Assembly: GCA_007449985.2 (NCBI GenBank)
Contig: VIIQ02000107.1
Location: 62,001 to 126,000, forward strand
Length of the DNA: 64,000 bases
Source: Desmodesmus armatus
Lineage: Eukaryota; Chlorophyta; Chlorophyceae; Sphaeropleales; Scenedesmaceae
Direction of reading: 5' to 3'
Shown: piece by piece, positions 26,934 through 39,320 of the stretch
How positions within the stretch are numbered: position 1 is the stretch's first letter
Layout: each line of letters starts with the position of its first letter
Translations under genes and position numbers: made by a program
The notes under the pieces: generated by a model
Seen by the model: only the letters and a program-made list of their open reading frames with translations
Told to the model about the DNA's origin: nothing
Databases searched by the model: none

Positions 26934-29200
26934 GCAGCAGCCCCCACGGAGGCGTTCTATCCTGCCAGTACTACTGTGTTGGTGTTGTGCAGCTGGGCCG
27001 TGTTTGGCCTGCAGTGGTTTCAGGCCCTGCCTGACCTGTGGGGTGTGGTGGCATCAGGGCGCCTGCTGGATGCTGCTGCTGGGCTGTTGCTGGCATTCCC
27101 TGACACACCAGCCACACGGGGGCTGATGCTGGTGAGTCTGGGTGGAAGGGAGGAGAGAGGGGAGGAGGGGTTAGAAGGGGGGAGGGGGAGGCAGGTGGTG
27201 GGGGAGGGGGGGGGGGGGGGGGGGGAGGGGGGGGGGGGGGGGAGGGTGGCATTCTCTGACACGCCAGCCACACGGGGGATGATGCCGGTGGGTGTGGGTG
27301 AGGGTGAGGGGTGAGGGGAAGGGGGGTGGGGAGGTAGGGGGTGAAGGCAGGAGGGGATAGGCAGTGTGGCATTTCCTGACACACTAGTCACACGGGGGAT
27401 AATGCCGGTGAGGCTAACTGAAGAGGGAAGGGGAGGTGGGGGGAGGAGGCGGGGGAGGGGTTTGAGAAGGGCGCATGGCTGAACGCACATTGCCAAACAC
27501 ACCAAACAATTACACCAACCAACCAACCACACCAACCAACCAATCACACCAGCCACATGAGCCACACAGGGAACGGTGCTGGTGGGATCTGGCAGAAGCG
27601 GGCATCAGGGAGGGGGAAGTGGGAGGGAGGGAGAGTTGGGGGGGGGGGGGAGGTTGGAAGAGGACGGCATTCCCTGACTCACCAGCTACACGAAAAATGA
27701 TACTTGTTGGTCTGGTTGAATTGTGCAGGAGAGGGGGGTGATGGGGGTGTGATGAGGGGTGGGGGGGGGGGCAGGGGGGAGGAAGGGAGGCAGAGAGGGA
27801 GGATTGCAGCATGATCCCCTGTGTGCATGGTGTGTTGAGGAATCCCCCCTTTCTAGGAAAGAGAGAGAGGGGTGGGGGAGGGGGGGCAGGGCGGCTGCTG
27901 GGGGGGACAAAGGTGGGAGGGGCAGGAAGCAGATGGAGTGTGTGCGTGCGTGCGTGCGTGCGTGCCGGGGGGGGGGGGGGGAGGGGGGTGCCTCGGAGGT
28001 GTTGACATCGGGGTTCAATCTGCAGCTCATGCAACCCGCTGGGGAATTTCACCAATACGTCGGATACGTGTTTTGGGAAGCATGGAGTGACCGTCATTTC
28101 CTGCTTGCAGGATGACCGTCAGTGACAGTACACCTGCAACCGAAGTCGCCACATGACCCTCTACGCCCCCCCCCCCCCCTTGCGCCCCCTGCCCACCTTC
28201 ATGTGTGTGTCTGGTGTCTGCAGGACCTGACTGCGCTGCAGGCCGGTCATGGCTGGCTGGGTTTGCTGACCTCGGGGCTGTGCAACAGTGGGCTCATAGC
28301 CACCTGGCTGTGCTGTGCTGCACTGCAAACCAGCGGAAGGTGAGAGAAGGTCTGACTCTGCGTTGCCGACGTGCGGCCTCCTTCACGGAGGATGGCATCC
28401 ACCCAACAGGGTCATCAAGCCAGCCCCAGCACCCTTGTGCTTTAAAATGACAATTGTGAAGATGTTTGCACCGCATCCTGTGCGAGATCAAACTGTAAGG
28501 CTCTGCTAGACGCGTTCCACGCCTGTGGCACAGGCACAGTACACGGGATGTGTATCATGCTGTACTGCCGCGCTGTGTGACGGCTGACTGGCTGTCTTTG
28601 TCACCCCAGCCGCCTGCTGATCGCGCTGTGGCGGCATGGCTGCATGGTCACCATGTTTTGAAAACAATATCGTGAAAGCCGTTGCCGCCTGTGTTGGCTG
28701 TGTGCAGGTTCCTGGAGGCAGGCACCGGCCAGCTGCAGCTGCTGACGATCTTCCTCATCTGTACGCTTTCTTCATCGCTCGCGCATGCCTTTGCCGGCCG
28801 CTGCGCGATGGGCGTGACCGGCCCGGGAGCAGCCCTCGGCGTTTACACAACTTGGACTATCACAGCAACTCGTTACATGCGTGATATTGTTCCTTTACGA
28901 ACGATATATATCCAGGGGGCGCTGCTGCTGTTAGCGCTTCTGGGTCTCGGACTGTTGCAGCCGGCCGTCAGCGCTGCGTCACTTCTGGGCGGGATGTTGG
29001 GCGGGGCAGTGGCAGTTGTGGTGGTTAGGCCCGTTGCTGCAGCGCTAAAGTGGACCCTGGCGCTGCCTGCTATGGCTGGCCTCGTGTTGCTGCGGTTGTT
29101 GATCGATCTGTTGCAGGTTTTGTGGTTCTCCGTGGTGTTTGTGGCCGCTGCTGCGTGGCAGTTGGTGACGGACACTGTCAGCACTGTCAGGCGGTTGTGA
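25744..29200 (+). CDS. Plastid rhomboid-like protein lacking the catalytic dyad
   Basis: Four exons join in phase to 597 residues: 25744..25937, 26141..27131, 28224..28339 and 28708..29200. Exon 1 is a basic, Ser/Arg/His-rich leader without early acidic residues, typical of a plastid transit peptide. Exon 2 encodes long Ala and Gln runs around a conserved-looking core (ALRYSDLLLQ-type, ERFGRLFSGQFIREREARSR). The C-terminal ~230 residues are hydrophobic with about six membrane helices and a rhomboid layout (GTGQLQLLTIFLICTLSSSL ... VTGPGAALGVYTTW ... AASLLGGMLGGAVAVVVV). Where active rhomboids have GASG the sequence is GPGAA, and where they have AHLGG it is SLLGG, so both serine and histidine are missing. 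I infer a pseudoprotease. Assignment to the family rests on layout and motifs only. Confidence 0.62.
26560..26700 (+). repeat. Poly-Gln-encoding CAG arrays within the rhomboid-like CDS
   Basis: In-frame CAG arrays encode about 10 Gln near 26568-26597 and 17 Gln near 26649-26699. They are followed by GCT/GCA arrays coding for Ala. The switch from CAG-frame Gln to GCA-frame Ala in neighbouring blocks suggests repeat expansion followed by frame-restoring indels. Confidence 0.85.
27248..27712 (+). repeat. Three to four ghost copies of the rhomboid-like exon-2 end
   Basis: The real exon ends LLAFPDTPATRGLML then GTGAG at 27131. Copies: 27248-27293 (VAFSDTPATRGMMPV), 27369-27410 (VAFPDTLVTRGIMPV), 27665-27712 (TAFPDSPATRKMILV), and a weaker one near 27545-27585. 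Each is followed by GGTG and separated by poly-G. Confidence 0.88.
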
Positions 29201-30210
29201 GTGCAACGGTGTGCAGTGACTGTTGGCTGCCGGTTCTCTGGTCAACCTTGGGTTGGGTGGGTTCCGTCAAGTGCCCCTTCAACAATCATCCCAATGTGAA
29301 TTTCCAACGTCAACGTGTGAAAGTACCTCCTATCAAACTTGGGCGATCAGGGTAATGGGGGCATCTTTGGCAGCTCCTGACAGCTACCCCACTGGGCACA
29401 CAGGCAGTGTGCTGTTGCCAAGTTGGCTTTGTGAATTGTTGTGTTGAGGTGACACCGTGCAACAAAGGGCTTGCAGATCATGCTTGCCCATCACAGGTAG
29501 CGCATACACAGGCACTGCATGAACCAGTGCATCAGCTAAGCAAGCAGATTGCCGAACACAGCGCGCACAAGCTGCAGGCATTTGCTATACATAAACCTTG
29601 GCCACAAGACTAATCCAACTGAGCCCCTCTCACCGGGTGCACACGCAGTACTGAGTACTGCCAACATGACATGATGCTGTACCTTCAGTCAACCAAAACC
29701 TCCTGAGGTCAGCTTCACCCGTGAACCCAGCTTCTGCCCAGCGTGAACAACAAACGTCAATTATTCAACTTTATGCACGCTAAGACTGACGCAGTGCTCA
29801 GCACAAGCAACAGAACACAATGAGGGCACTCCAGCACAGCCACACCACACATCGTCAGATGATGCATACCTGGTGGCACATGCACACCCATGCACAACGC
29901 ATCTCGTGCACCTACATCCTTACAAACTTGTCCAATACCAAGACACGAACCCAGGCCCTCTGCAGAGCAGCACATATCGTGCCCGCAGAAAGCCCCCCCC
30001 CCCGACCACATGCAGCTGCGGCTAACCCGACAAGGGGCGCAACTGAGCAGCACCAGCCGGTCGACTAGGGCAACTGCTTCACCCGCATCTATGCAGGTCC
30101 GCAAAACCCCCATCGAATCAACCACATGACCAACCAGGTACACCCCAGATCACACACAGGCCTCTGTACTAGTTGCGCAGCGTGACCGCTTCCCAAACCC
30201 CCTGCCCCCC
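29201..30210. other. Intergenic region between convergent rhomboid-like and PHD-like genes
   Basis: 3' flanks of both genes. No exon-like sequence was found. Confidence 0.5.
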
Positions 30211-32865
30211 TCAAGCCCTGCCGTCAGCACTGTTGCCCACCAAGCACGTAAGGAACTGCAACACCTGACTCAACGTCCCTGTCAGCAGCCGCTGCTGCTG
30301 CGCACCATCAAGCAGCCGTTGCCGCGTCAACAGCCTCAACATATACGCGTCATCCTTGCTGGGCCGATGCCGCTGCTCGCTGCCCCCTGCTGACCCCCCA
30401 GACGTTGCTGCCTTTGCTGCTGCTGCCGCGCCCCTGCTGCCCCCTTTACCCCTGCCGTCCACGACCCCCACACCTACAGCAGGGGATCGGCGGCGGTCAG
30501 GCCCTGTTGTGTTTGCGCCAGCAGTAGCAGCAGCAGCAGCAGCAGCAGCAGCGCTGCTTGTGGTAGCTGAGGTGGTGGGGGACTGCGGGTGACCGTTGGC
30601 GTCCTCTTGCAGGTCAGGTGCCGCTATGAGCACGTGGCGCAGCTTGCGTTGCTGCAGGGCGGCCAGCTGCATAGCAGCTGTGACGAGGGGTTCTGGGTCG
30701 CTCCTGTCGTTGCTTGGACTTGGAGGATTGCCCATGTGGTTGTCCTCAAACAGCAAAACACTGCAGAAGGCAAGGCAAGGCAAGGCAGGCAGGAGACACG
30801 GCAGTCGGGCACAACACAATACTTCATTACCATGCAAGAGACAACAGAGGTGGGTGTAAGCATTGAACGAGCTGTGGTGCAGGAACAACAAGGAGGAAGG
30901 ACTGACAAGAAGGAGCAAAACTTGCTGCATGTAGCATGTGCGTGCAGAGCAATGACGTATGTCGCCTTGTGTTATCGCAAGGCTCACGTTTCGTCGTGTA
31001 GGCCAGACATCAGCACGTCCTGCTCCTCAGCCCCGCACTCCTCCACATCCCGCCTCGACAGCACCCCTAGACATTGCTTTTTACCATTCATCACAACACC
31101 CCCCCCCCCCAAACGCTCACGTCTCGTCATGTCGGCCAGCCGTCAGCGCCTCCTGCTTCTCAGCCCCACACTCCTCCACATCCCGCCTCAACAGCACTCC
31201 TAGACATTGATTTTAACCATTCATTACACCCCCCCCCCCCCCCCCAAACGCTCACGTTTCGTCATGTAGGCCAGCCATCAACACGTCCTGCTTCTCAGCC
31301 CCGCACTCTTCCACGTCCCGCCTCGACAGCACCAGCTGCACCAACTGATCCACCAGCAGCCCCCCAGCCGCCCGCTGCTGCACATGCAGCAGCTCCTGCG
31401 CTTGTTTCAGCAGCCTCAACAGCTGCTGTATATCCTCCGTACTGCTACTCTTCAATACACTGGCATCCACTGCAACCGCTATAGCATCCCTGTACCGCTG
31501 CGAATCCAGCAGTACGCCCGGCGGCAGCTGTAGCCCCTCCCCGGATACGATTGTACTGCCGGTTGCAGCGGACCGCTCCCTCCACATGCGGTACAGCTCG
31601 TGTAGGATACCCCTGCTGGGCTCCTGTTCAAATACGGCCACAGGAGATGCTAGTAGCTTCCAAAGTGGTACCTGCCCTAGCTGCTCCTGCAGCTCCTGGC
31701 TATTGAAGCCGTGAGGTACGAGCAGCACTCGGTAGCAGCCGTCCCTTGGCCCCTCTGTAAGGTCTACTTCATCCCCATCAGGGGCGGCTGTAGCTGCTCC
31801 ACCCGCTGCACCACCTCCTGCTACAGCCCCTGCCTCACCCGCTGCTGCAGGCCCTGCTGCTGTCTGTGTCTCTGTCTGTAAAGAGCAAGGGGCCGAGAAA
31901 TACGGCTGACTGCTGCCGAGGTCTGCGCTGTGCGGGCTGCACGGCGAGTGCACTGATGTGGGGCCGGGCTGTAGCTGTAGGGACTGCAGCAGCTTGTCGA
32001 CAGCAGTGGGGCCGAAGTGTAGCTCGTCCACCATGCCCTGTACGCGCTGTATGGCGCGGAACAGGCGGCCCCCTCGTCAAGCATCTCCTGGGGAAAACCC
32101 ACCAGGAACAGCCTGGGCAGGGTGGCAGGTTGGCAGGGAAGGGGGGGGGGAGAGGGGGGAAGGGGCAGATTGGTAGGCAGTGAGCAAGGGTTGGCAGGGG
32201 GAGGGGCAGTGGCAGGGGCGGGGACAGCTCGGCAGGAGCGGGGGCAGGTTGTGGGGGTTGATTGCTGCACAAACTCCAGCATCGTCTGGGGGAAGCCCAC
32301 CAGAACAGCCTGGGCAGGGATGGGCGGGAGGGGGGGGGGAGGCAGAGACAGAGGCAGGGGCATGTTGGCGGGGGTGGGGGCAGGTTGTAGGGGCAGTGCA
32401 TGTGCAGCACATGTCGCCCCCAATATCTGCACGACAGGGGGGGTAAAACAGCCAAAGATGTGCCGACATACCCACAAAAAATTTGGATGCGCCGCATCTG
32501 AACTTCAGAACAGTACATTACAGTGCAGTACAGTGCAGGGTAGTGCAGTACAGTACAGTACAGTACAGCGCAGGTATATACAGTCAGTATAGTACAGAAC
32601 AGTGCAGTGCAGTACACTCATGCCGGCTTACCTCCAGTGCTGCACGTCAGCAAGGTCTGTCAGCTGCGGCATGATGCTGCGCAGTGTTAGGCCCTGCCGT
32701 TTGTCCCCCTGCCTCTGCTGCTGCTGCTGCTGCTGCAGTACCTGGTCAGCAGTGGATCCCCCAAGCCCCAGCCCAGCCTCCCTCAGCACTTGAGCCAGGC
32801 CAGAGCCCTCCACAGCAGCAGACGCAGACGAGGCCGCCCCGCCCCCTGATGTGGCAGGAGCACCA

Positions 32866-32921
<56 letters not shown>

Positions 32922-35900
32922 AGCAGCAGCGGCTGGTGACGCTGCAGCCCCAGCAGCAGCAGCAGCAGCAGCCGATGTTGTCCCGTCCCCTGTTCTCTTG
33001 CTGGGCACCCCCACACCCCCAGCAATGGTAGCACGAAGTGCCTCAGAAGCATCTGTCGCCTTGAAGACAGCACCACCGGGACCAGCAGCAGCAGCAGCAG
33101 CAGGCAGTGGTCCACCATCCGCCCTGCTGGCACCAGCAGCAGCCGGGGATGCTACAGGGGAGGGCAGCAAGGCACCTGGTGCTGCTGTCTGCCCCTGCCC
33201 TGCCCTCATGCCAACCGGCAGCCGTACAACGGGCAGCTGACCGCTGTGCTGCTGCTCCTGCTGCTGCTGCTGCTGCTGGCCAGCAACACCCGCCAACGTC
33301 TCATGCACCGGTCCTGCTGGCGAGCGCGGGCCATAATCAGGAGAGCAAGCCCGATACACAGGAGAGGAGGGGAACAGATCATCCTCTTCCTGTCGCGGTG
33401 GTGTATGCTGCTCCTGGACCCCAGACTGCTGCTGCTGCTGCTGCTGCTGCATGTCCTGTGGCTGCCGCTGCCGCTGCGGTGGCTGCTGTGCCCGACTGCC
33501 TGACTGCTGCTGCTGTTGGTCCTCGTCATGGTGCTGTTGGTGGCCAGCACCACCACCACCACCACCATCACCATCAGCAGCAGCAGCAGCAGCAGCAGCA
33601 GCGGCGGCCGGGGGGTGCTGCCGCAGGATTGCCTCCTTCTGCTCCTTCTCTTCATCAGCGGGGACGTCAGGGTCAGGCGGGCCCAGCAGAGACTCTGAAA
33701 CACAGCACAGCACAGCATGGCAGGACAGGTCAGCACAGCACGACACAGCACAGCATGGCTCAAGATACATACAGTCAGCACCGCAGACCCTTGAACTGCG
33801 ACTGAACTGGTACATAATCCTGGCAAGTGGGGAAAGCTATGGTAGGATGGTGCAGTCAGGCAGACCGCAAAAGGCAATGTGGCTCAGCCCCCACACTCTC
33901 AGCTGGCCCTACAAATGACGATGTGCACAGCACAGTTGAGTTGCTGTTTGCCATCTAGCACTGCATACCTTGCCTTGTGCTGTGACAGAGGAAACCATGT
34001 GTTTCAAGGCTCTGGCTGACTTGTGCTGCTGCCTACACAGCTGACTCAGCAACGGTCCCTGGCTACACCAACGTGGACATACCTGACTGTTCTGGTGCAC
34101 CGCCACCCTCCGCCTCCTGGCTTTGACACCCGAGCTTGGGGTGCTGCAGCAGCAGCAGCAGCAGCAGCAAGGTGTAAATAGCTTTATTGGCAGGAGGGGG
34201 GGGGGAGCAAGAAGGGAGGGGCGCTTCAAAAATCCGCAACCACTCACACAAAAATGCCCCTCTTCACCGCCCGGCCCCACCCCAACTTTTCCGTTGTTTC
34301 TTTCTCCTACAGAGGGAGTCCACTGAGAGAGAGGACACTGAGAGTCAACCGACAAAGAGAGTCCACTTAGAAACAGCATTCTCAAGTCCCAGCCGTCCAA
34401 CCCCAAGTCCCAGCCCAAACAACTGCCAGGAGAGGGAGCGGGAAGGGGCAAGATGTGCAGTGTTAGCGACAGGTGTGGGGTGGATATTGTGTGACTAGCA
34501 CCAGAAACGGGGGGACACAAAGAGCGGCCCTGCAAATTTGAGGTTGGGGAGGGGGGGGGGGGCGGGTAAGCTACCACTCCACAAAAGTGGGGGACTGCAT
34601 GAGGGTAAAGCAAAGGGGCCCCGCAGTCACTCACCCCCATGATTGTCCTGACCACCTCGCTTGTGAGTTCGTCCCCGTGTGCCAGCTCCTTAGGGCATAT
34701 GGCCACCAGCTCACCATGCTGGGTGGGCAGCAGCACCAGCAGCTTGCTCTCAATTGACAGCACCAGGAAGCGACGCATGCTGCTCAGCAGGTCCCTGGGG
34801 GGGGGGGGGCAGCAGCAGCAGCAGCAGCAGATACATTCGTCCAAGCAAAGGGGATGTTGAGGGCAGGAAGCAGTGCGGACAGGTGCTTGCTGCTCAACAG
34901 GTCCCTGGGGGGTAACAGCATCACAGGGGCAAAACGAAACCTGTTAACCTCATCAGACTGTGTCAGCCTTTGACGCAAGCCACACAACACTCACTTGACC
35001 ATGCTCCTCTCTGGCTTGCTGCTGGGTATGAACAGCAGGGGCTTGTAGCTGAGGTTGCCGTCATCCAGGAATTGCTGAACAGCGGGGTGGGCAGCCAGGT
35101 CAAAGGCGCCTCCCATGAGGGTCAGGTGGCCCTGCAGCATGACAGTACAGTACAGTGCGCGGTACATCACAAGACAGGGCAGTACAACACAGTATAATGT
35201 ACAGCGGGGTGGGCAGCCAGGTCAAAGGCACCCCCCATGAGGGTCAGGTGGCCCTGCAGCATGACAGTACAGTGATGTACAGCAGGGACGGTGTGCTGCT
35301 GAGCAATAAAGTACAGTACAGTACAGTACAGTACAGTACATCACAGTACAATACAGTATGACACAGTCCAGTTCAGTATAGTATAGAACAGTGCAATACA
35401 CTGCAGCAATCCTACATCAGCTTCAGCAAGCCGAGGCACACAAAACAAAGGAGGTTGTCAAATGCATACAGCTGCACTTGCCCCTCATTCGCAGTAGCAG
35501 AACGTCGGCCCGCGTGCCATATCCGCACGAACATGCTGTCCACTCGCATTTGCAGCTGTGCTTTGTGCCACACCACCCAAACAACACACCAAGCCAACCC
35601 ATTGCAATCCACATCCTGCTGCACACGCTTGCTAAGGTTGCAAGCAGCTACCCCGCCCACAATCCATCCCGTGGCTCCTCTTCCATTCCCTGGCTACTCC
35701 TGCAACATAATGCAGAGCGAACCTGTACACTCACATGCAGCATGCGTTCGCTGTCCATGTCTGCCAGCAGCTGCTTGTGTGCCTCCTGCTGCTCAGCACC
35801 AGCCTGGGCAGCAATCTCATCACTGCCCCAGAACATGCCACTGACGTGGAGGTAGTTGTCAACCTGCAACAACAACGCCCACGCCCAGGAACACAAGGAG

Positions 35901-38347
35901 CGAGCTAGGGACGTGGGAGAGGGCCCCTCTTCACGGTGGAGGCAAACCAAGGTAGATGGAGGAGGTGGTTTGTGGGAAGAGGAGGAGGTGGTTTGTGAGA
36001 AGAGGGGCAGAGGTGAGGGGGCAGCATGCACTAGGAGAGACAGCAGGAGAGCTCAGGGGAGGGACAAGCGCTGTAGGATTGATGGATGGCTGGAGACGCT
36101 GCATGCAGCCGTGCAGTCAAACAGCGCTAGTGGTGCAGCATGCAGCTGCAGCAAGGCCAGGCAGCAGAGCTGGATGACTGCAAACCCTCAACACCAGGAG
36201 TCAGGATGGTCAAGAAGGTGTGGCACTCTCAGCAACCCGCCGACATTGACGTTGCTCCTGTGCTGCCTGCTGGTGTGCTGATCCCTCTAAAAACCCCACC
36301 CGCACGAGGCATGATCTGATGCTTGACCACGTGCCCAATCAAAGCAGCGCTCACTCTGTTGCCTCACATGCACCCACTCGGTACAGAAGCAGTCACCCCA
36401 ATTGCACACTCACATCATTGGTGTCCTGCGGCTGCTGCGACTGCCCCTCCCCGTCAGCGTTAGGCAGCACCACCAGCCGGCAGTGCAGCTTGGCCTGCAT
36501 TATCTGCTCTGGCCAGTCCACAAACTCAACCTCCATCTGCAACCCAGGCTGCCGAACTCGTGCTGGACCCCTGTTTCCTGCAGCAGCCCGAGCCGCATGC
36601 TGCCCTGCATCCCCATCCTCATCCTCAAAACCCCCGTCGTCCTGCCACTGCATGCCATCGCTGTCATAGCCTGCATGTGCTGCTCCCGCTTCGTCTTCGG
36701 CGTCTTCAAAGAGGTCTTCCTCTAGACGCTGCCGCTCGCGCTGCTCACGACGTGCCTTCTCGGCCCTGATGCGCTCCTGCGCTGCAACCACGTCAGCACG
36801 CTTCCCCTTGTTCAACCCCTCCGTGAACTTCGCTTGGGGCGCCTGCCGTCCCCGCCGACGCGCTGCCCCACTACCAGCCGCCGCCGCTGCTGCAGCCGCT
36901 TCCCCAGAACCCTTCCTCCCCCCAGATCTGCCTCCTGCTGCTGCGGCTGCTGCTCCCTTTGCTTTCTGGTACCCCTCCCCGGTCTTCTGTCGCTTGCGTG
37001 GGCTACCCTCGCCCTCCCAATCGGACTCCCAGCCGTCGTCATCGTCATGTCCTGCTGCTGCTTTGGCGGCTGCGGCGGCTGCGTGGTCGATGCGCTGCTG
37101 CTCTGTTGCTTTGAACTTTGCCTCATGCGCGGGGCGGACATGGATCGCTTGCCGGACACGCTTCAGATCCGGCAGCACCTCTGAATGCCACAAGACACAG
37201 CACAGGACAGGGTATACAGCAAAAACGGGGTGAGCAGTTGCCAAAGTGTTGCTAGTACGGCCCCTCCCACTACTCATGTGGGTCAGAGTCACGCTTTCAC
37301 AGCCCCATTCAGGAGCCAAACCAGAATCATGGTGCACGCGCGCAGAACATAGAGGGAAGAGCCTTGGGGTGTGCAGTCTGCCTCAAATGGGAAGTGCATG
37401 CCTGGATGCATGGCTGCCTGTTGCTTCAGGGACACATGCACATGCACGCGCACACTGTGGCGTCGCGACACCAGCGGCTGTGGTACATAATGCTCTGTTA
37501 TGTGGTGCCGCACCATGATGTGGTGCAACCCATGATGGGCAGTCGCCCTGACGATAAGGCCATGCTGTGCAGGACAGCAAGCGGTGTGAGGAGTTACACG
37601 AAGTGTGCCACATTGCAATTGTAAGACCCCCCAACACCACCACCACACATACACACCCCTACTCTCCCCGCAAGAAAACAGAAAACCCCGAGAAGCTCAC
37701 CAGTGCCAGCCCTGCCAGCCTTGCCCTCCCGCAGCTCCTGTATTGCATCTGCTGCCTCTGCAGGACAGGATGAGGGACAGCAAGCAGGACAGGTTTGGGC
37801 CCTGCCTCAGTACAACCGTTGTGTCGGCATGCAATCACGGAATGCATGGCACACAGTTGCCCGGGAACATGGCTGGCAGTGCTGTTCCTGTGCATTCTGT
37901 GATGGCGCATCATGAATGCATGAAGCTTTGATATAGCATGTCAACATGATCCCAAGGTGCACAATGTAGCTTGCTCATGACAGTATGCTGCCACTGGTTG
38001 TACTCACTGCGCTGGTAGTCTGTGCAGGCCAGACACAGCCACTCCTCCCTGCGTTTTCCCTTGACGTTTTGCCCAGGAAAGCAGAAGCTATGGCATCCCA
38101 CTTGATGGCTGCAGGGCAGGAAGCAGCAGACAGCATCGCCAATGCTAGCAACATCGCACGATGCTGTGCATGCTGTGTGCTGCTGTCAAGGCTGTCAGGA
38201 GACCAAAGCCCGAAGGGTGGGGGCAACTTGAGGGACTTACTTGGGGCCGTAGTTTTTACAGAGCACCAGCACACTGCTTGCAAGCGTGCTGCCGCATGTT
38301 TCACAGGTAGCAGGCTGCTCTGCCTCTTCACTGCTGTCTGCTGCCAT
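30211..38347 (-). CDS. Large PHD-finger-like, low-complexity protein of unknown function, with a one-base frame break
   Basis: Eleven exons: 38241..38347, 38008..38108, 37701..37757, 36414..37180, 35735..35863, 34995..35131, 34635..34794, 34083..34143, 32632..33694, 31256..32112 and 30211..30760. All join in phase except exon 10, which is one base short. That exon's frame is restored if the C5 run at 32069-32073 had six bases, giving ~1,329 residues. The N-terminus has a Cys/His pattern like a PHD finger (CETCG, LCKN, GCHSFC, WLCLAC). Residues ~100-330 are charged (DDDDGWESDWEGEGSPRKRQ; RIRAEKARREQRERQRLEED). A conserved-looking middle follows (LHVSGMFWGSDEIAA, FLVLSIESKLLVLLPTQHG), then Gln/Ala-rich stretches and a helical C-terminus (DVLMAGLHDETVLLFEDNHM). 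I do not recognise the family. A nuclear chromatin or transcription role is only suggested by composition. Confidence 0.6.
30981..31200 (-). repeat. Two ghost copies of PHD-like exon-10 end
   Basis: The real exon-10 edge at 31256 (CATGACGAAAC then GTGAGCGTTTGGGG) has copies at about 31105-31200 and 30981-31075. Each is ~90 bp, keeps the donor, and sits next to G-runs on the sense strand. The copies are ~80-90% alike by eye. Confidence 0.88.
32272..32318 (-). repeat. Ghost copy of PHD-like exon-10 start
   Basis: GCTGTTCTGGTGGGCTTCCCC after CCCAG mirrors the real exon-10 start at 32112 (GCTGTTCCTGGTGGGTTTTCC). It lies upstream and is preceded, like the real one, by a sense C-run. Confidence 0.85.
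32519..32612. repeat. (ACAGT)n / (GTACA)n pentamer array
   Basis: An imperfect array of CAGTA/CAGTG pentamers in PHD-like intron 9. A similar array occupies 35137-35365 in intron 5, with duplicated exon sequence in between. Confidence 0.8.
34880..35365 (-). repeat. Ghost copies of PHD-like exon-7 and exon-6 starts, with (AGTAC)n arrays
   Basis: 34880-34912 copies the exon-7 start (DLLSSK versus DLLSSM, after CCCCAG). 35206-35262 copies the exon-6 start (real at 35131) almost exactly, including GTCAGGTGGCCCTGCAGCAT. Both lie upstream in the sense direction. The second is embedded in pentamer arrays that also follow the real exon edge, so the duplicated unit included the array. Confidence 0.85.
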
Positions 38348-39320
38348 CGTGCTGCCACTGGCAGCCGTCGTGTAAAGTGAGACGTATCAAATGAACATAT
38401 CGCAACGTTTCGTAGAAGACGAGGGTTGCTACTTCAGAAGCACCACAGCAGCAACTGCTAGCAGATCAACAGCTTAGCAGACAGTAAGCTTGCCATAGGC
38501 AGTTCAAGGCTCAGCTGTAAACGACGACTGACTTGCTGACAGGAATGGACGATGTACCCAACCTGGTTGAGGCGTGCTACGCCTGACTAACAGGCCATAG
38601 CACATCAGGCCACCCGCCGACGGAAGACGGCAGCGTGACAATGTAGACATGGGCGTTAAAATTCAGAATAGGGGCCTGGCATCCTGCCGACTTGCAACGT
38701 TCAGGCATGGTCGCATTGCAGGGCTGGCCAACCCTCACTTGCTGGTTCCACTGCTGATGCCTCAAAGGGACACCCTACAGCTTGTAGCGAGGCTAACACA
38801 ACCAATGCAGGGGGACTCTTGGTGAGAGATCAAGCCTGCAGACGGCCCTCCAATCTTTGCATGCATACGGCCCCCTACCCCCACTCTCCCTAAGAGCTTT
38901 TAACTCAGCCAGTTACAACTCAGCAGGTATGATAATGAGCACACAATGCGCCTCATACACCCAACCAAGGCACAGTTCTTAACCGGACCCACCTAACGCA
39001 GAAGCACTGCAACCAGTGCTGAGAAACAAGCACGCATTGCACCACCCCTGTCATCACTCACCCACAACCCCCGTCACCACCGGTGACCAGATTACCAACC
39101 GCCCTCCTCTACAGAGTCCCTCACACACATAAAGACTAGGACTGTGTCACTGTCCGCACAACAACGTAAGACTTGTCAGCAAGACACATGCAGCCATGCT
39201 GTCCCATAAGCCAGGGCACTTTCACGCTACACTGCACACAGTGTAGACGCATGCTGCACACAAGCAGCAGCTGATACTGCAGCTGCATAACCAACCACTG
39301 CGCGCACGACACCATGTTGC
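38348..39320. other. Intergenic region between PHD-like gene promoter and TM9SF 3' end
   Basis: No gene is seen. A TTACA at 38911-38915 (TGTAA on the minus strand) is a distant candidate poly(A) signal for TM9SF. Confidence 0.45.

Noticed and set aside
32628..33815. Separate gene for the Gln/Ala-rich minus-strand frame
   Set aside because: A 61-bp upstream exon (34083..34143) links it in phase to the PHD-like gene, so it is exon 9 of that gene.
37827..37911. Hairpin candidate in PHD-like intron 2
   Set aside because: Pairing is limited to short interrupted blocks around ATCAC-GAATGCA and is much weaker than the RPN8 and ArgJ hairpins.
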